64,000 bases of DNA, taken from the NCBI GenBank assembly GCA_028749475.1, contig JAQVWN010000009.1, forward strand, positions 1 to 64,000. Reading direction: 5' to 3'. A model generated the notes under the pieces. It saw only the letters and a program-made list of their open reading frames with translations, was not told the DNA's origin and did not search any database. Position numbers and translations under genes: made by a program. Within the stretch, counting starts at the first letter, position 1. Each line of letters begins with the position of its first letter. This document shows positions 25,675 to 34,757 of the stretch, piece by piece. The stretch is from Thomasclavelia sp. Its GTDB lineage: Bacteria; Bacillota_I; Bacilli_A; Erysipelotrichales; Coprobacillaceae.

Positions 25675-26893
25675 ACAATTAGATAAATATGCTAGATTAA
25701 TAGTACATAGTGGTCTAAATGTTCAAAATAATCAAATTGTAGTCATTAGTGGATCTATTGAATCATACCCACTAGTAAGAAAAGTAGCTCTAGAATCATA
25801 TAAAGTTGGAGCTAAAGAAGTAGTAGTTCAATATCATGATGATGAAATAAAAAAGATGAAATATGATTATGTCGATAAAGAAGAATTTAAACATATCCCT
25901 AATTGGTTAAGTTCTTTTAAAAATGATTATGCTTTAAAGCATGCCTGCTTTCTATATATAGAAGATGAAAACCCAGAACTTTTAAAAGACGTAGATTCAA
26001 GTAAAACACTAAACTATGTTAGAGCATATCATGAAGCTTGTAAGCCTTATTTTGATTTATCCGATAATATGACTAATTCTTGGTGTATTGTAGGAGCTAG
26101 TTCTACTAAATGGGCAAATAAGGTGTATCCTGATATGTCAGATAGTGAAGCTAAAGAAGCTCTTTGGAATGCTATCTTTAAAACTGCAAAAATTGATGAT
26201 AACGATCCAGTATTAAATTGGAAAAATCATCAAAATAGTTTTGAAAAACGGGTTAAATATTTAAATGAATTAAATCTTAAAGAATTACATTATTCAAATT
26301 CTTTAGGAACTAACTTAACAATTGGAATGAATAATAAATATTTATTTGCCAGTGGTGGAAGTTACTTAAAAAATGGGGTTTATAATTTCCCTAATATACC
26401 AACAGAAGAAATATTTTCATCCCCTGATAAATATCAGGTAAATGGTATTGTATATTCTTCATTACCCCTTAATTATAATGGTTCAATCGTAGACGAATTC
26501 TTTTTAGAATTTAAAGATGGGAAAGTAGTTAACTATGATGCCAAAGTAGGAAAAGAAGTACTAAAAAGTATTGTAGAAGTTGATGAAGGTTCTCATTATT
26601 TAGGAGAACTAGCTTTAATCAGTTATGATTCTCCAATTTCTAATATGAAGACTTTATTCTATAATACTTTATATGATGAAAACGCATCTTGTCATTTAGC
26701 ACTTGGTAAAGGATTTGTTGAATGTGTTAGAGGTGGTATGGAAATGGATAAAGAAGAACTATCTACTTTAAATATTAATGACTCAAATACGCATGTTGAT
26801 TTTATGATAGGTACTAGGGATTTAAAAATAGTTGGGATAACTAATGACAATAAAGAAGTTGAAATATTTAATGAAGGAGATTTTGTTTTCTAA
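25655..26893 (+). CDS. M29-family aminopeptidase (AmpS/PepS type)
   Basis: The protein has 412 residues from the ATG at 25655 (site AGAGGA), within the end of the Sel1 gene. It removes N-terminal amino acids from peptides with two metal ions. Family ligands are visible in order: the Glu of NIPTEEIFSSP, the EGSHYLGELAL region, the His of NASCHLALGKGF, and the His and Asp of NTHVDFMIGTRDL. Length is normal for the family. The TAA stop shares its last A with the next gene's ATG, so the Sel1, peptidase and VOC genes are likely one operon. Confidence 0.92.
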   Translation: MKKSIDEQLDKYARLIVHSGLNVQNNQIVVISGSIESYPLVRKVALESYKVGAKEVVVQYHDDEIKKMKYDYVDKEEFKHIPNWLSSFKNDYALKHACFLYIEDENPELLKDVDSSKTLNYVRAYHEACKPYFDLSDNMTNSWCIVGASSTKWANKVYPDMSDSEAKEALWNAIFKTAKIDDNDPVLNWKNHQNSFEKRVKYLNELNLKELHYSNSLGTNLTIGMNNKYLFASGGSYLKNGVYNFPNIPTEEIFSSPDKYQVNGIVYSSLPLNYNGSIVDEFFLEFKDGKVVNYDAKVGKEVLKSIVEVDEGSHYLGELALISYDSPISNMKTLFYNTLYDENASCHLALGKGFVECVRGGMEMDKEELSTLNINDSNTHVDFMIGTRDLKIVGITNDNKEVEIFNEGDFVF

Positions 26894-27267
26894 TGAATAT
26901 TCATCATATTAATATTAAAATCAAACAAAACAAAATAGATGAAACTATTAATCTATATACTAAGTACTTTGGTTTTGAAGTTGAAGCAAGATTCACAGGG
27001 GCTAATGGTAATCCAGCTGTTATGCTATCAAACAATCAAATTAAAATCGAAATATTTAGTGATGAAATAGAAGAAATTAAAGGAACTTATCAACATATTG
27101 CTTTAAAAGTAGACAATTTAAATGAATTAGTAAATACTCTAAAAAAAGATAACTATAATATCTTTATAGAACCTAAAAAAGTAAATCCCTATAATGATGT
27201 AAATCTAATGATTGCTTTTGTAAAAGGCCCATCCAATGAAGATATTGAATTAGTTCAAGAAATCTAG
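26893..27267 (+). CDS. VOC-superfamily (glyoxalase/dioxygenase-like) protein
   Basis: This 124-residue single-domain protein of the vicinal-oxygen-chelate fold has four candidate metal ligands in the expected places: His in MNIHHINIK, Glu in QIKIEIF, His in TYQHIALKV and Glu in DIELVQEI. The family covers lactoylglutathione lyases, dioxygenases and resistance proteins. The intact ligand set suggests an enzyme, but the substrate is unknown. The start overlaps the peptidase stop (TAATG). A terminator follows. Confidence 0.85.
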   Translation: MNIHHINIKIKQNKIDETINLYTKYFGFEVEARFTGANGNPAVMLSNNQIKIEIFSDEIEEIKGTYQHIALKVDNLNELVNTLKKDNYNIFIEPKKVNPYNDVNLMIAFVKGPSNEDIELVQEI

Positions 27268-27292
27268 GCGAATCTTTGATTCGCTTTTTTAA
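27266..27292 (+). terminator. Terminator after the VOC gene
   Basis: The stem GCGAATC / GATTCGC with a TTT loop is followed by TTTTTT. Confidence 0.85.
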
Positions 27293-27295
27293 TTA

Positions 27296-27324
27296 TTGAC
27301 TTAAAAAGCTTTAACTTATATTAT
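27296..27324 (+). promoter_or_regulatory. SigA-type promoter of prfC
   Basis: TTGACT, a 17-nt spacer and TATTAT lie 21 nt before the prfC start. Confidence 0.65.
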
Positions 27325-27345
27325 AAACAAGCAAGGAAAAATAAA

Positions 27346-28932
27346 ATGAGCGAACTAATAGAACAAATAAAAAAAAGAAGAACTTTTGCAATAATATCTC
27401 ACCCCGATGCTGGTAAGACAACATTAACTGAAAAGTTCTTATTATATGGTGGAGCAATTCAACAAGCCGGAATGGTAAAAGGTAAACAAAATTCTCGTCA
27501 TGCAACAAGTGACTGGATGGAAATAGAAAAGCAACGTGGAATCTCAGTTACATCATCAGTACTTCAATTTAATTATGATGGGTATTGTATAAATATCTTA
27601 GATACACCAGGTCACCAAGACTTCTCTGAAGATACTTATCGTACTTTGATGGCCGCTGATTGTGCCGTAATGGTCATTGATGCTTCTAAAGGGGTCGAAG
27701 ATCAAACAAGAAAACTATTTAAAGTTTGTACAATGCGTAATATTCCGATTATTACTTTTATCAACAAAATGGACCGTGAAGCTAAAGATCCTTATGAATT
27801 GATGGAAGAAATCGAAGCTGAACTTGGAATTGAAACTACTGCTTTAAATTGGCCAATAGGGTGTGGTAAAGAATTTAAAGGTGTTTATGAACGAAACACT
27901 AAACAAGTGATTCGTTTCATTCCAGTTGATGGTGGTAAAAAAGAAGTAAAAGAAGAAATTATGGAATTTGATGATCCTTCTTTAAAAGATGAATTGGAAG
28001 AAGAGTTATATAATAAACTACAAGATGATATTGAACTTTTAGATATTGCTGGTAATGGATTCGACTTAGAAAAGGTCCGTTCTGGAAAACTTTCTCCAGT
28101 ATGTTTTGGTTCAGCTCTTACTAACTTTGGAATTGAACCATTCTTAAAACATTTCTTAAAACTAACAACACCTCCATTAGCTAGAAAAGCCGGAGGTAAA
28201 GAAATAGATCCTTATAGTGAAGATTTTTCGGCTTTTGTTTTTAAGATTCAAGCTAATATGAATGCTAGACATCGTGATAGAATGGCTTTCTTTAGAATAT
28301 GTAGTGGTAAGTTTACTAAAGGAATGGAAGTATATCATTATCAAGGTAAAAAGAAAATCAAACTTTCTCAATCTAAACAAATGATGGCTGATGAAAGATC
28401 AGAAGTTAGTGAAGCTTACGCTGGAGATATTATTGGAATCTTTGATCCTGGAATCTTTAGCATCGGAGATACGATAACTACTGGAAAAGAAAAGTTTGCT
28501 TTTGAAGGTATTCCTACTTTTGCACCTGAACATTTTTCTTTAATTAGAAATAAAGATACAATGAAAAGAAAACAATTCGTTAAAGGTGTTGAACAAATTG
28601 CTAAAGAAGGAGCTATTCAAATCTTTACTGAACCTGGTGGCGCAATGGATGAAATCATTGTTGGAGTAGTTGGTGTCCTTCAATTTGAAGTGTTAGAATA
28701 TCGTTTAAAAAATGAATATCATGTTGAGATTATTAAGGAAACACTTCCTTATCAATTTATTAGATGGGTTAAAGATGGAACCGATATTCATTCACTAAAC
28801 TTATCTAGTGATACAAGAAGAGTTCAGGACTTAAGAGGTAAAGATTTATTGTTATTTACAAATAGTTGGGGAATTACTTGGGCCAATGATAAGAATAAGA
28901 ATTTAGAGTTAACTGAATTCTCAAATAATTAA
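27346..28932 (+). CDS. prfC: Peptide chain release factor 3
   Basis: RF3 is a ribosome-binding GTPase that ejects RF1 and RF2 after termination. The 528-residue protein has Walker A ISHPDAGKTTL (about 18-28), switch II DTPGHQDFSEDT, the NKMD motif in FINKMDREAKD, and the RF3-type insertion KQNSRHATSDWMEIEKQRGI. Domains II and III follow, with GGAMDEIIVGVVGVLQFEV near the end. Length is standard. The ribosome binding site AAGGA is modest. The gene is transcribed alone, ending in a terminator. Confidence 0.97.
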   Translation: MSELIEQIKKRRTFAIISHPDAGKTTLTEKFLLYGGAIQQAGMVKGKQNSRHATSDWMEIEKQRGISVTSSVLQFNYDGYCINILDTPGHQDFSEDTYRTLMAADCAVMVIDASKGVEDQTRKLFKVCTMRNIPIITFINKMDREAKDPYELMEEIEAELGIETTALNWPIGCGKEFKGVYERNTKQVIRFIPVDGGKKEVKEEIMEFDDPSLKDELEEELYNKLQDDIELLDIAGNGFDLEKVRSGKLSPVCFGSALTNFGIEPFLKHFLKLTTPPLARKAGGKEIDPYSEDFSAFVFKIQANMNARHRDRMAFFRICSGKFTKGMEVYHYQGKKKIKLSQSKQMMADERSEVSEAYAGDIIGIFDPGIFSIGDTITTGKEKFAFEGIPTFAPEHFSLIRNKDTMKRKQFVKGVEQIAKEGAIQIFTEPGGAMDEIIVGVVGVLQFEVLEYRLKNEYHVEIIKETLPYQFIRWVKDGTDIHSLNLSSDTRRVQDLRGKDLLLFTNSWGITWANDKNKNLELTEFSNN

Positions 28933-28933
28933 T

Positions 28934-28961
28934 GACTTGAATAAAATCAAGTCTTTTTTTA
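28934..28961 (+). terminator. Terminator after prfC
   Basis: GACTTGA / TCAAGTC with a 6-nt loop and a T-run of eight. Confidence 0.85.
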
Positions 28962-28999
28962 TTGTTATAAATGATTTAATATAGAAATGGTAGGGAGGT

Positions 29000-29254
29000 G
29001 TGTCCATTATCGCTAATACAGGGAAAAGACGAATGTGTCGTTGCGTGGAAACAATGGACATCGTAGTCGGAAAAGAAAAGAGAGATCTTTTTACCAAAGG
29101 TAAAGTATACCATTGTGTTATTCATGATGATGAAAAAACACAAATAAACTATAAAATATATGGTGATGAATACGACCTTTCATGTACTGAAAATGAGTTT
29201 AATAGTAATTTTGTAATAATTAAAAATAAAAAAACAGGTATTAAAAATGATTAA
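29000..29254 (+). CDS. Small unknown protein with an unclear start
   Basis: The product has up to 84 residues and is not recognised. The core CRCVETMDIVVGKEK ... TKGKVYHCVIHDDE ... YDLSCTENEFNSNF resembles small beta-barrel proteins with a KGKxY motif, seen in phage and accessory genes. Three starts compete. GTG at 29000 lies 1 nt after the strong GGGAGG. ATG at 29033 has a weak GGGA 8 nt upstream. An ATT at 29006 has ideal spacing to GGGAGG but is a rare start. Coordinates give the widest reading. It overlaps the GNAT start by 8 nt. Confidence 0.6.
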   Translation: MSIIANTGKRRMCRCVETMDIVVGKEKRDLFTKGKVYHCVIHDDEKTQINYKIYGDEYDLSCTENEFNSNFVIIKNKKTGIKND

Positions 29255-29756
29255 TTATCAATTATTAAAAGAAGAAGAAATAGATGATTATTATAATTTT
29301 TTAACAAAATATTTTCCTCAATTAGAAATAAGATCTTATGAGGATACATGCTTGCATTTAAAAAATGATAATATAGTGGAAGTAAATAAAAATAATAATG
29401 AATTTATTAGTATAGTGAGTTATTATAAATTAGATAAATATATTTATATTGAATATTTGGCAGTGAATTCTAAATACCAATCTATAGGGTTAGGATCAAA
29501 AACTTTAAAGTATTTACAAAATAAATATTCAAATATTATTTTAGAAGTCGAACTTATTGAAGATGAGATTACTAAAAGAAGAGTAGACTTTTATAAAAGA
29601 AATAATTTTAAATATAATGAACAAGAATATTGGATTGGACCTATTAATAAAGAATTAAATAAGAAGGTTGAACTAAAGTTAATGTCTTATCCAAGCAAAT
29701 TAAATGACATTGAGTTTAAAAACATTTACAATTTAATAAGCAGTGTTTATAAATAA
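29247..29756 (+). CDS. GNAT-family N-acetyltransferase
   Basis: This 169-residue acetyl-CoA-dependent acyltransferase of the GNAT fold has the core strand YIYIEYLAVNSKYQ, the pyrophosphate loop SIGLGSKTL (Q/RxxGxG/A motif), the following helix, and FYKRNNFKYNEQEYW as motif B. The acceptor could be a small molecule or protein and cannot be deduced. The start overlaps the upstream small gene, so both are likely read from one message. The stop lies in a terminator stem. Confidence 0.85.
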   Translation: MINYQLLKEEEIDDYYNFLTKYFPQLEIRSYEDTCLHLKNDNIVEVNKNNNEFISIVSYYKLDKYIYIEYLAVNSKYQSIGLGSKTLKYLQNKYSNIILEVELIEDEITKRRVDFYKRNNFKYNEQEYWIGPINKELNKKVELKLMSYPSKLNDIEFKNIYNLISSVYK

Positions 29757-29778
29757 AGAACGATAGTTCTTTATTTTC
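29751..29778 (+). terminator. Terminator after the GNAT gene
   Basis: The perfect 11-bp stem AAATAAAGAAC / GTTCTTTATTT has a GATA loop and overlaps the stop codon. Confidence 0.75.
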
Positions 29779-29794
29779 ATCTGGAGAATCTACT

Positions 29795-31135
29795 ATGAAT
29801 GAAAGACTAAAAAATGAAAAAATATCAAAATTGTTGGTATCATTAGCGATACCTTCAATTCTAGCTCAAATAGTTACTTTACTTTATAACATGGTAGATC
29901 GAATCTACATTGGGAGAATAACTAATGGAGCTTTAGCGATAGCTGGAATAGGACTATGTGCATCAATTATTACTATCATTACGGCTTTTACTAATCTGTT
30001 TGGAAGAGGTGGCGCTCCTCTTGCTTCAATCAAACTAGGAGAAGGAAGAAATGATGAAGCTAGTAAATATTTATGTAATTGTTTTATGTCGCTTATTATA
30101 AGTGGAATTGTGATTACCATAATTATATTTTTATTTGGAGATAATATCTTAATGTTATTTGGAGCAAGTGATAGAACTTTACCCTATGCTCATAACTATT
30201 TATACATTTACGCTATTGGGACAATATTTGTTCAACTAAGTGTTGGCATGAATTATTTTATTAATACTCAAGGTTATGCCAAATTTGGAATGTTAACACT
30301 AGTAATTGGTGGTGTGTTAAATATTGTTTTAGATCCTATCTTTATTTTTGGATTAAATATGGGAGTGGCTGGAGCAGCCTTAGCCACTATAATAAGTCAA
30401 TGTGTATCATGCATGTGGGTTCTTAAATTTTTGTTTTCTAAAAGATCGACAATAAAAATAAAAAAAGAATATATGAAATTTGATGGTCGAGTAATGAAGA
30501 AAATCTTATCTTTAGGTATTTCACCATTCTTTATGAATTCAACTGAAGGAATTCTACAAGTATGTTTTAACCGTCAACTATTATTCTTTGGTGGGGATAT
30601 GGCCGTAAGTTCAATGACTATTATGTCTTCTCTTGCACAGATGTTATTTTTACCAATGGAAGGAATAGCCCAAGGCTCTCAACCAATAATATCATTTAAC
30701 TATGGAGCTCATAATTATAAACGAGTTAAGGAAACTATTTTTCTAGCAATGAGAGTTGCACTTATTTATTCAATTATTGGGGTTACATTAATAGAATTAT
30801 TCCCACAAGTATTTGTTGGTCTGTTTACTAATGATCCTAAACTAATAACTCTTGGTTGTAAGATGGCTCGAATTTATATCTTTGGATATGCAATTCTAGG
30901 TGCTAACTCAACATTTCAACAATCTTATACTTCTCTTGGGGAAGCTAAGCGTTCATTTTTCTTTGCGTTTTATCGTAAGATAATATTATTAATACCTTTA
31001 ATTTATCTAATTCCTGCTGTTAGTTCACTAGGAATGTGGGGTGTTATGCTTGCTGAACCTATTAGTGATATTTTAACAACCTTAACTAATGGTGTGTTCT
31101 TCTTTAAATATGTTAGAACTAAACTTAAAACATAA
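29795..31135 (+). CDS. MATE-family multidrug/sodium efflux transporter
   Basis: The 446-residue membrane protein has about twelve hydrophobic segments in two similar halves. The N-terminus matches the DinF/NorM group (KLLVSLAIPSILAQIVTLLY, then NMVDRIYIGRI), and the second half has LGISPFFMNSTEGI and an EGIAQGSQPIISFNYGA segment typical of the MATE family. Substrates are usually drugs or cationic toxins exchanged for sodium or protons. The site GGAG is 9 nt before the ATG. Its neighbours give no clue to the substrate. Confidence 0.93.
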   Translation: MNERLKNEKISKLLVSLAIPSILAQIVTLLYNMVDRIYIGRITNGALAIAGIGLCASIITIITAFTNLFGRGGAPLASIKLGEGRNDEASKYLCNCFMSLIISGIVITIIIFLFGDNILMLFGASDRTLPYAHNYLYIYAIGTIFVQLSVGMNYFINTQGYAKFGMLTLVIGGVLNIVLDPIFIFGLNMGVAGAALATIISQCVSCMWVLKFLFSKRSTIKIKKEYMKFDGRVMKKILSLGISPFFMNSTEGILQVCFNRQLLFFGGDMAVSSMTIMSSLAQMLFLPMEGIAQGSQPIISFNYGAHNYKRVKETIFLAMRVALIYSIIGVTLIELFPQVFVGLFTNDPKLITLGCKMARIYIFGYAILGANSTFQQSYTSLGEAKRSFFFAFYRKIILLIPLIYLIPAVSSLGMWGVMLAEPISDILTTLTNGVFFFKYVRTKLKT

Positions 31136-31202
31136 TTCTATCTAATTTGTGGCATATTTTAATTTATGGTAGAATATAGTGACCTAAAAAGGAGTGAACT
31201 AT

Positions 31203-33164
31203 ATGAATAAGAACTTCATTATTGAAGGAATAAACAATACAGATGATATAAATGCTTTGTCACTTAGATTAAATGAATTAGAAGAAGTTACTAGAATTAA
31301 AATTTTAAAGACTTCTATTTCATTTTATTGTGCTCAACCCGATAGTATTCAAAAAGTACTTGATGAACTAGAAATGGATTATCAAATCAAAGAAATAGTG
31401 AATTCTAAAAAGAGAGTATATGAGGGTAATACTAAAAAACAAAAAGTTACTTTTTTATTCACTAATTTAGAAGATGCTGAAGAAGCGAAAGCTATTGAAG
31501 AAGTGCTATCAAAATATAGTGCTTTTGAAGATGTTAATCTAGATTTTAATAATAAACTATTAACTTTAAATACAGCTAATAATGAACCAATTAATCGTAT
31601 TAGAAGATTATGCCAAACAGTAAATCCTGAAATTGATGTTGAACAATGGCATAAACCATTTAAATCTCAAGATATCTTCCAAGAAAAATACTTAAACAGA
31701 TTTATTAGAATAGCTGTTCTAATTGTCTTCTTAGCTATTGGAGTTGTTACTAGAGATGATCTAACAATTCTAACAAGGATATCTTGGTTTGTTGCTCTTG
31801 CTGTAACGATGGAAAAAACTATTAAATATGCAATTAGAGATATTAAAGGTAAACAGTATCTTACTGAACACACTTTAATTATCTTGTCATTATGTGCTGG
31901 TTGGATTTATGGTTTCTTTGATAGTAATGTCTATTTTGAAGCTTATCTTGTAGCTCTAATATATTTATTATGGGAAGGAATTTTAGTAAGACTTATTAAC
32001 CTTACTATGGAAAGAATAGATCGTTTATTAAATCCACCAACTACTGTTCATAAGTATATTGATAAAAATACTATTGAAGATGTCGATATAAATGATATTG
32101 ATATTGATGATCAAATTATTGTTAGAGATGGAGAAAGGGTATTACTTGGTGGTAAAGTAATGGCTGGTAAAGCAAACCTTGATACATTTGCAATTGATGG
32201 TAATGAAATAAATGAACAATCAAAAAGATATCAAGATGTTAGCAGTGGAACTGTTGTTCTTGATGGAGAAATAAGATTGAAGGTTACTGCTAGTTATGAA
32301 TCTTCAGCATTAAGTCAAGTCATCGAACTTGCTACTAACGCTCCTTTATCAAAGAGTAGAACTGCTCATTTAGTTGAACTAGTGTCAAAATATTATTCTA
32401 TTGGATTAGCGATAGTTGCTTTAATTTGTGTAATTATCATTCCATTTCTAAATCCAATTGAAAATGGTAAATATATTTATTTAGGAGCTATTATGTTTGT
32501 AATGGCTGGTTCATTTGCCTATAAACAAGGTGCAGAATTTTCAATCTTATCTGCTTTAGCTAATGCTTTCTCTAGACATATAATTGTTAAGGAAAATAGT
32601 GGATTAGATGATATAAATGTCTGTAAGACAATTATCTATGATCGTTTTGATGGAATCGAAATGACTGAAGAAGAAACTGAATTATTTAAAAATATTCAAG
32701 GGTTACATCGTGACTTAATTATCTTTAATGATGGACCAACTGATTTAGAAAATGATGAATTTAAAATCTACAACAATTTAAATATTGAAGAAAAATTAGA
32801 AGTAATGGAAAAAGCTCAATTAGTTTCTCCTGTTGTTTATGTCGGAGATTGTGAAAAAGATGTTTCTCTTCTTCAAAAAGCTGATGTTGCTGTAGCTAGA
32901 GGTGGAGTTCATAATAAGAAAGTTCAAAATAATGCTGATATTTTAATTACTGATTCTAGTTTTGATACAGTTTTTGATTTATTTGTTTTATCAAAGAAAC
33001 AAAAAGTTACAGCTATTGAAAATACTGTTGTTGGTATGACTGTTTCTTTAATTGTAGTCCTTATCGCTTTATCATTTGCGACTTCTTGGGCTGGAGCTTT
33101 TTGTGTGTATGTTTTAGAAGCAATCTTTGTATTGCTTAATACTCATCGAATAATTGATTATTAA
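31203..33164 (+). CDS. P1B-type ATPase-like pseudoenzyme
   Basis: The protein has 653 residues from the ATG at 31203 (site AAAGGAG). The overall plan is a heavy-metal P-type ATPase: two N-terminal ferredoxin-like HMA domains (about 1-70 and 78-150), membrane segments around 167-265, an actuator-like domain (about 280-380), two further helices, a phosphorylation-like domain and a final helix pair. Key motifs are missing: neither HMA domain has CxxC, TGES reads DGNE (332-335), the CPC region reads GSFAYKQG (436-443), DKTGT reads DRFDG with only Asp480 kept, and GDGxND reads GDCEKD. Only about 65 residues separate these last two motifs, so the nucleotide-binding domain is essentially absent. Transport is not expected; a non-catalytic role is inferred. 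Confidence 0.85.
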   Translation: MNKNFIIEGINNTDDINALSLRLNELEEVTRIKILKTSISFYCAQPDSIQKVLDELEMDYQIKEIVNSKKRVYEGNTKKQKVTFLFTNLEDAEEAKAIEEVLSKYSAFEDVNLDFNNKLLTLNTANNEPINRIRRLCQTVNPEIDVEQWHKPFKSQDIFQEKYLNRFIRIAVLIVFLAIGVVTRDDLTILTRISWFVALAVTMEKTIKYAIRDIKGKQYLTEHTLIILSLCAGWIYGFFDSNVYFEAYLVALIYLLWEGILVRLINLTMERIDRLLNPPTTVHKYIDKNTIEDVDINDIDIDDQIIVRDGERVLLGGKVMAGKANLDTFAIDGNEINEQSKRYQDVSSGTVVLDGEIRLKVTASYESSALSQVIELATNAPLSKSRTAHLVELVSKYYSIGLAIVALICVIIIPFLNPIENGKYIYLGAIMFVMAGSFAYKQGAEFSILSALANAFSRHIIVKENSGLDDINVCKTIIYDRFDGIEMTEEETELFKNIQGLHRDLIIFNDGPTDLENDEFKIYNNLNIEEKLEVMEKAQLVSPVVYVGDCEKDVSLLQKADVAVARGGVHNKKVQNNADILITDSSFDTVFDLFVLSKKQKVTAIENTVVGMTVSLIVVLIALSFATSWAGAFCVYVLEAIFVLLNTHRIIDY

Positions 33165-33192
33165 TAGTCAGGTTAAAACCTGACTATTTTAT
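33163..33192 (+). terminator. Terminator after the pseudo-ATPase gene
   Basis: ATAGTCAGG / CCTGACTAT with a TTAAAA loop is followed by TTTTATT. Confidence 0.8.
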
Positions 33193-33203
33193 TGGAGGAA
33201 AAT

Positions 33204-34013
33204 ATGATTGTTAAAGAAGATAGTACACTAATGGAATATTTACTTAAATCTTATTCTAGAAAACATGTAAAAAACTATTTAAAATTTAAGGAAGTATCTG
33301 TAAATGGAGAAAATATATCGCAATTTGATTATCCTTTACACCAAGGAGATAAAGTTGAAATTACTAAGAATAATCTAAATACTAATTTAGATATAATTTA
33401 TGAAGATGATGAAATCATCGTCATAAATAAACCACATGGATTATTATCAGTTGAAACTGATAATAGAAAAGATAAGACAGCATATAGTTATGTAAGTGAC
33501 TATTTACATCGTAAGAATGAAAAAGCTTATACAATTCATCGATTAGATCGAGAAACTAGTGGAGTTTTATTGTTTGCTAAAACAAATAAAATGAAAGCTT
33601 TACTTCAAAATAATTGGAATGATATTGTTGTGGATAGAGAATACTTAGCCATTGTGGAAGGTATAATGCCTAAAAAACAAGATCGCATAATTAATTATTT
33701 AAAAGAAAATAAAGCTCAAAAAGTATATGTTAGTGATGAAGGTAAAAAGTGTATTACTAGTTATAAGGTCCTTAAACAAAATAAACATACTTCTTTGTTA
33801 GAAGTGAATATTGAAACAGGACGTAAAAATCAAATTAGAGCTACTCTTGCTGATTTAAAACATCCAATAGTTGGTGATAAGAAATATGGTTCTACTAATA
33901 ATTCTTTAAAACGTTTAGGACTACATGCATCTAAACTAAGTTATAAACATCCAATTAATCATAAACTATATTCTTTTGAAGCAAAAGCTGAAAAAGAGTT
34001 TAAAATCAAGTGA
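33204..34013 (+). CDS. RluA-family pseudouridine synthase (RluD-like)
   Basis: The protein has 269 residues from the ATG at 33204 (GGAGG 4-8 nt upstream). An S4-like N-terminal domain (KNYLKFKEVSVNG) precedes the catalytic AYTIHRLDRETSGVLLFA, with the active-site Asp, and the later LLEVNIETGRKNQIRATL and HPIVGDKKYG. It converts uridines of large-subunit rRNA or tRNA to pseudouridine. In RluA enzymes the motif is usually GRTHQIRVH; here it is GRKNQIRAT, a noticeable change that could affect the target. It follows a terminator and has a gap of about 70 nt to the next gene. Confidence 0.9.
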   Translation: MIVKEDSTLMEYLLKSYSRKHVKNYLKFKEVSVNGENISQFDYPLHQGDKVEITKNNLNTNLDIIYEDDEIIVINKPHGLLSVETDNRKDKTAYSYVSDYLHRKNEKAYTIHRLDRETSGVLLFAKTNKMKALLQNNWNDIVVDREYLAIVEGIMPKKQDRIINYLKENKAQKVYVSDEGKKCITSYKVLKQNKHTSLLEVNIETGRKNQIRATLADLKHPIVGDKKYGSTNNSLKRLGLHASKLSYKHPINHKLYSFEAKAEKEFKIK

Positions 34014-34085
34014 TAATAAATGATAAATATTGAGAAAATTCTTTTAACATGATAAACTTATTAGAGTTCATAGGGGGACGTTATA

Positions 34086-34757
34086 ATGTATAAATATTTA
34101 GAACCATATTCAAAGATAGTTACATTTCTTGGAGAAGCGTTAGGAGAGAATTGTGAAATAGCATTACATGATTTAACCAGTAAAGATAAAGTTATTTGTG
34201 CAATTGCTAATAACCAAAACTCTGGAAGACAAGTTGGAGCTAAATTATCAAACTTATCTAAGCATTATTTAGACGAAAAACAATATTTAGGTCGTGATTA
34301 TGTCATGAATTATAAAACCACAGGTGAAGATGGAAAATTAATGCGAGCAGCATCATACTTTATTAAAGAACCTGGTAAAGAAGAACCATGTGGTATGCTT
34401 TGTATCAATGTGAATATTTCTGATTTAGAATATCTTGAAACAACAATAAGAAGAATTCTTGGAATTAGAGAAGATAATACTGATATTGAATTTAGTATGG
34501 ATTCCCCAGCTCAAATTCTAGCTTCTCCTTTAGATGAAATGATAGATCATTACATCAAAGAATGCTTAGAATCAATGGGATTCCCATCATACTTTTTAGC
34601 TGAAAGATTAAATGTTGATGAAAAAGTTAAAGTAGTTAACTACTTACAAACAAAAGGTACTTTTAAAGTTAAGGGAGCAATTAGTTTAGTAGCTGAAAAA
34701 CTGGGAGTATCCGAACCAACAATTTATAGATATCTTAAAAAAATGGAGGGAAAATAA
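34086..34757 (+). CDS. YheO/DauR-type PAS-HTH transcriptional regulator
   Basis: The 223-residue protein has an N-terminal YheO-like PAS domain (about 1-120; signatures GENCEIALHDL, GRQVGAKLS and the late GMLCINVNIS). A DauR-type helix-turn-helix follows at the C-terminus (KVVNYLQTKGTFKVKGAI and VAEKLGVSEPTIYRYLKKM). The family includes the D-arginine-utilisation regulator DauR, but ligands are mostly unknown. Its TAA is followed directly by the ATG of the pyrophosphatase gene, so the two and rqcP form one operon. What it regulates is not known. Confidence 0.88.
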   Translation: MYKYLEPYSKIVTFLGEALGENCEIALHDLTSKDKVICAIANNQNSGRQVGAKLSNLSKHYLDEKQYLGRDYVMNYKTTGEDGKLMRAASYFIKEPGKEEPCGMLCINVNISDLEYLETTIRRILGIREDNTDIEFSMDSPAQILASPLDEMIDHYIKECLESMGFPSYFLAERLNVDEKVKVVNYLQTKGTFKVKGAISLVAEKLGVSEPTIYRYLKKMEGK

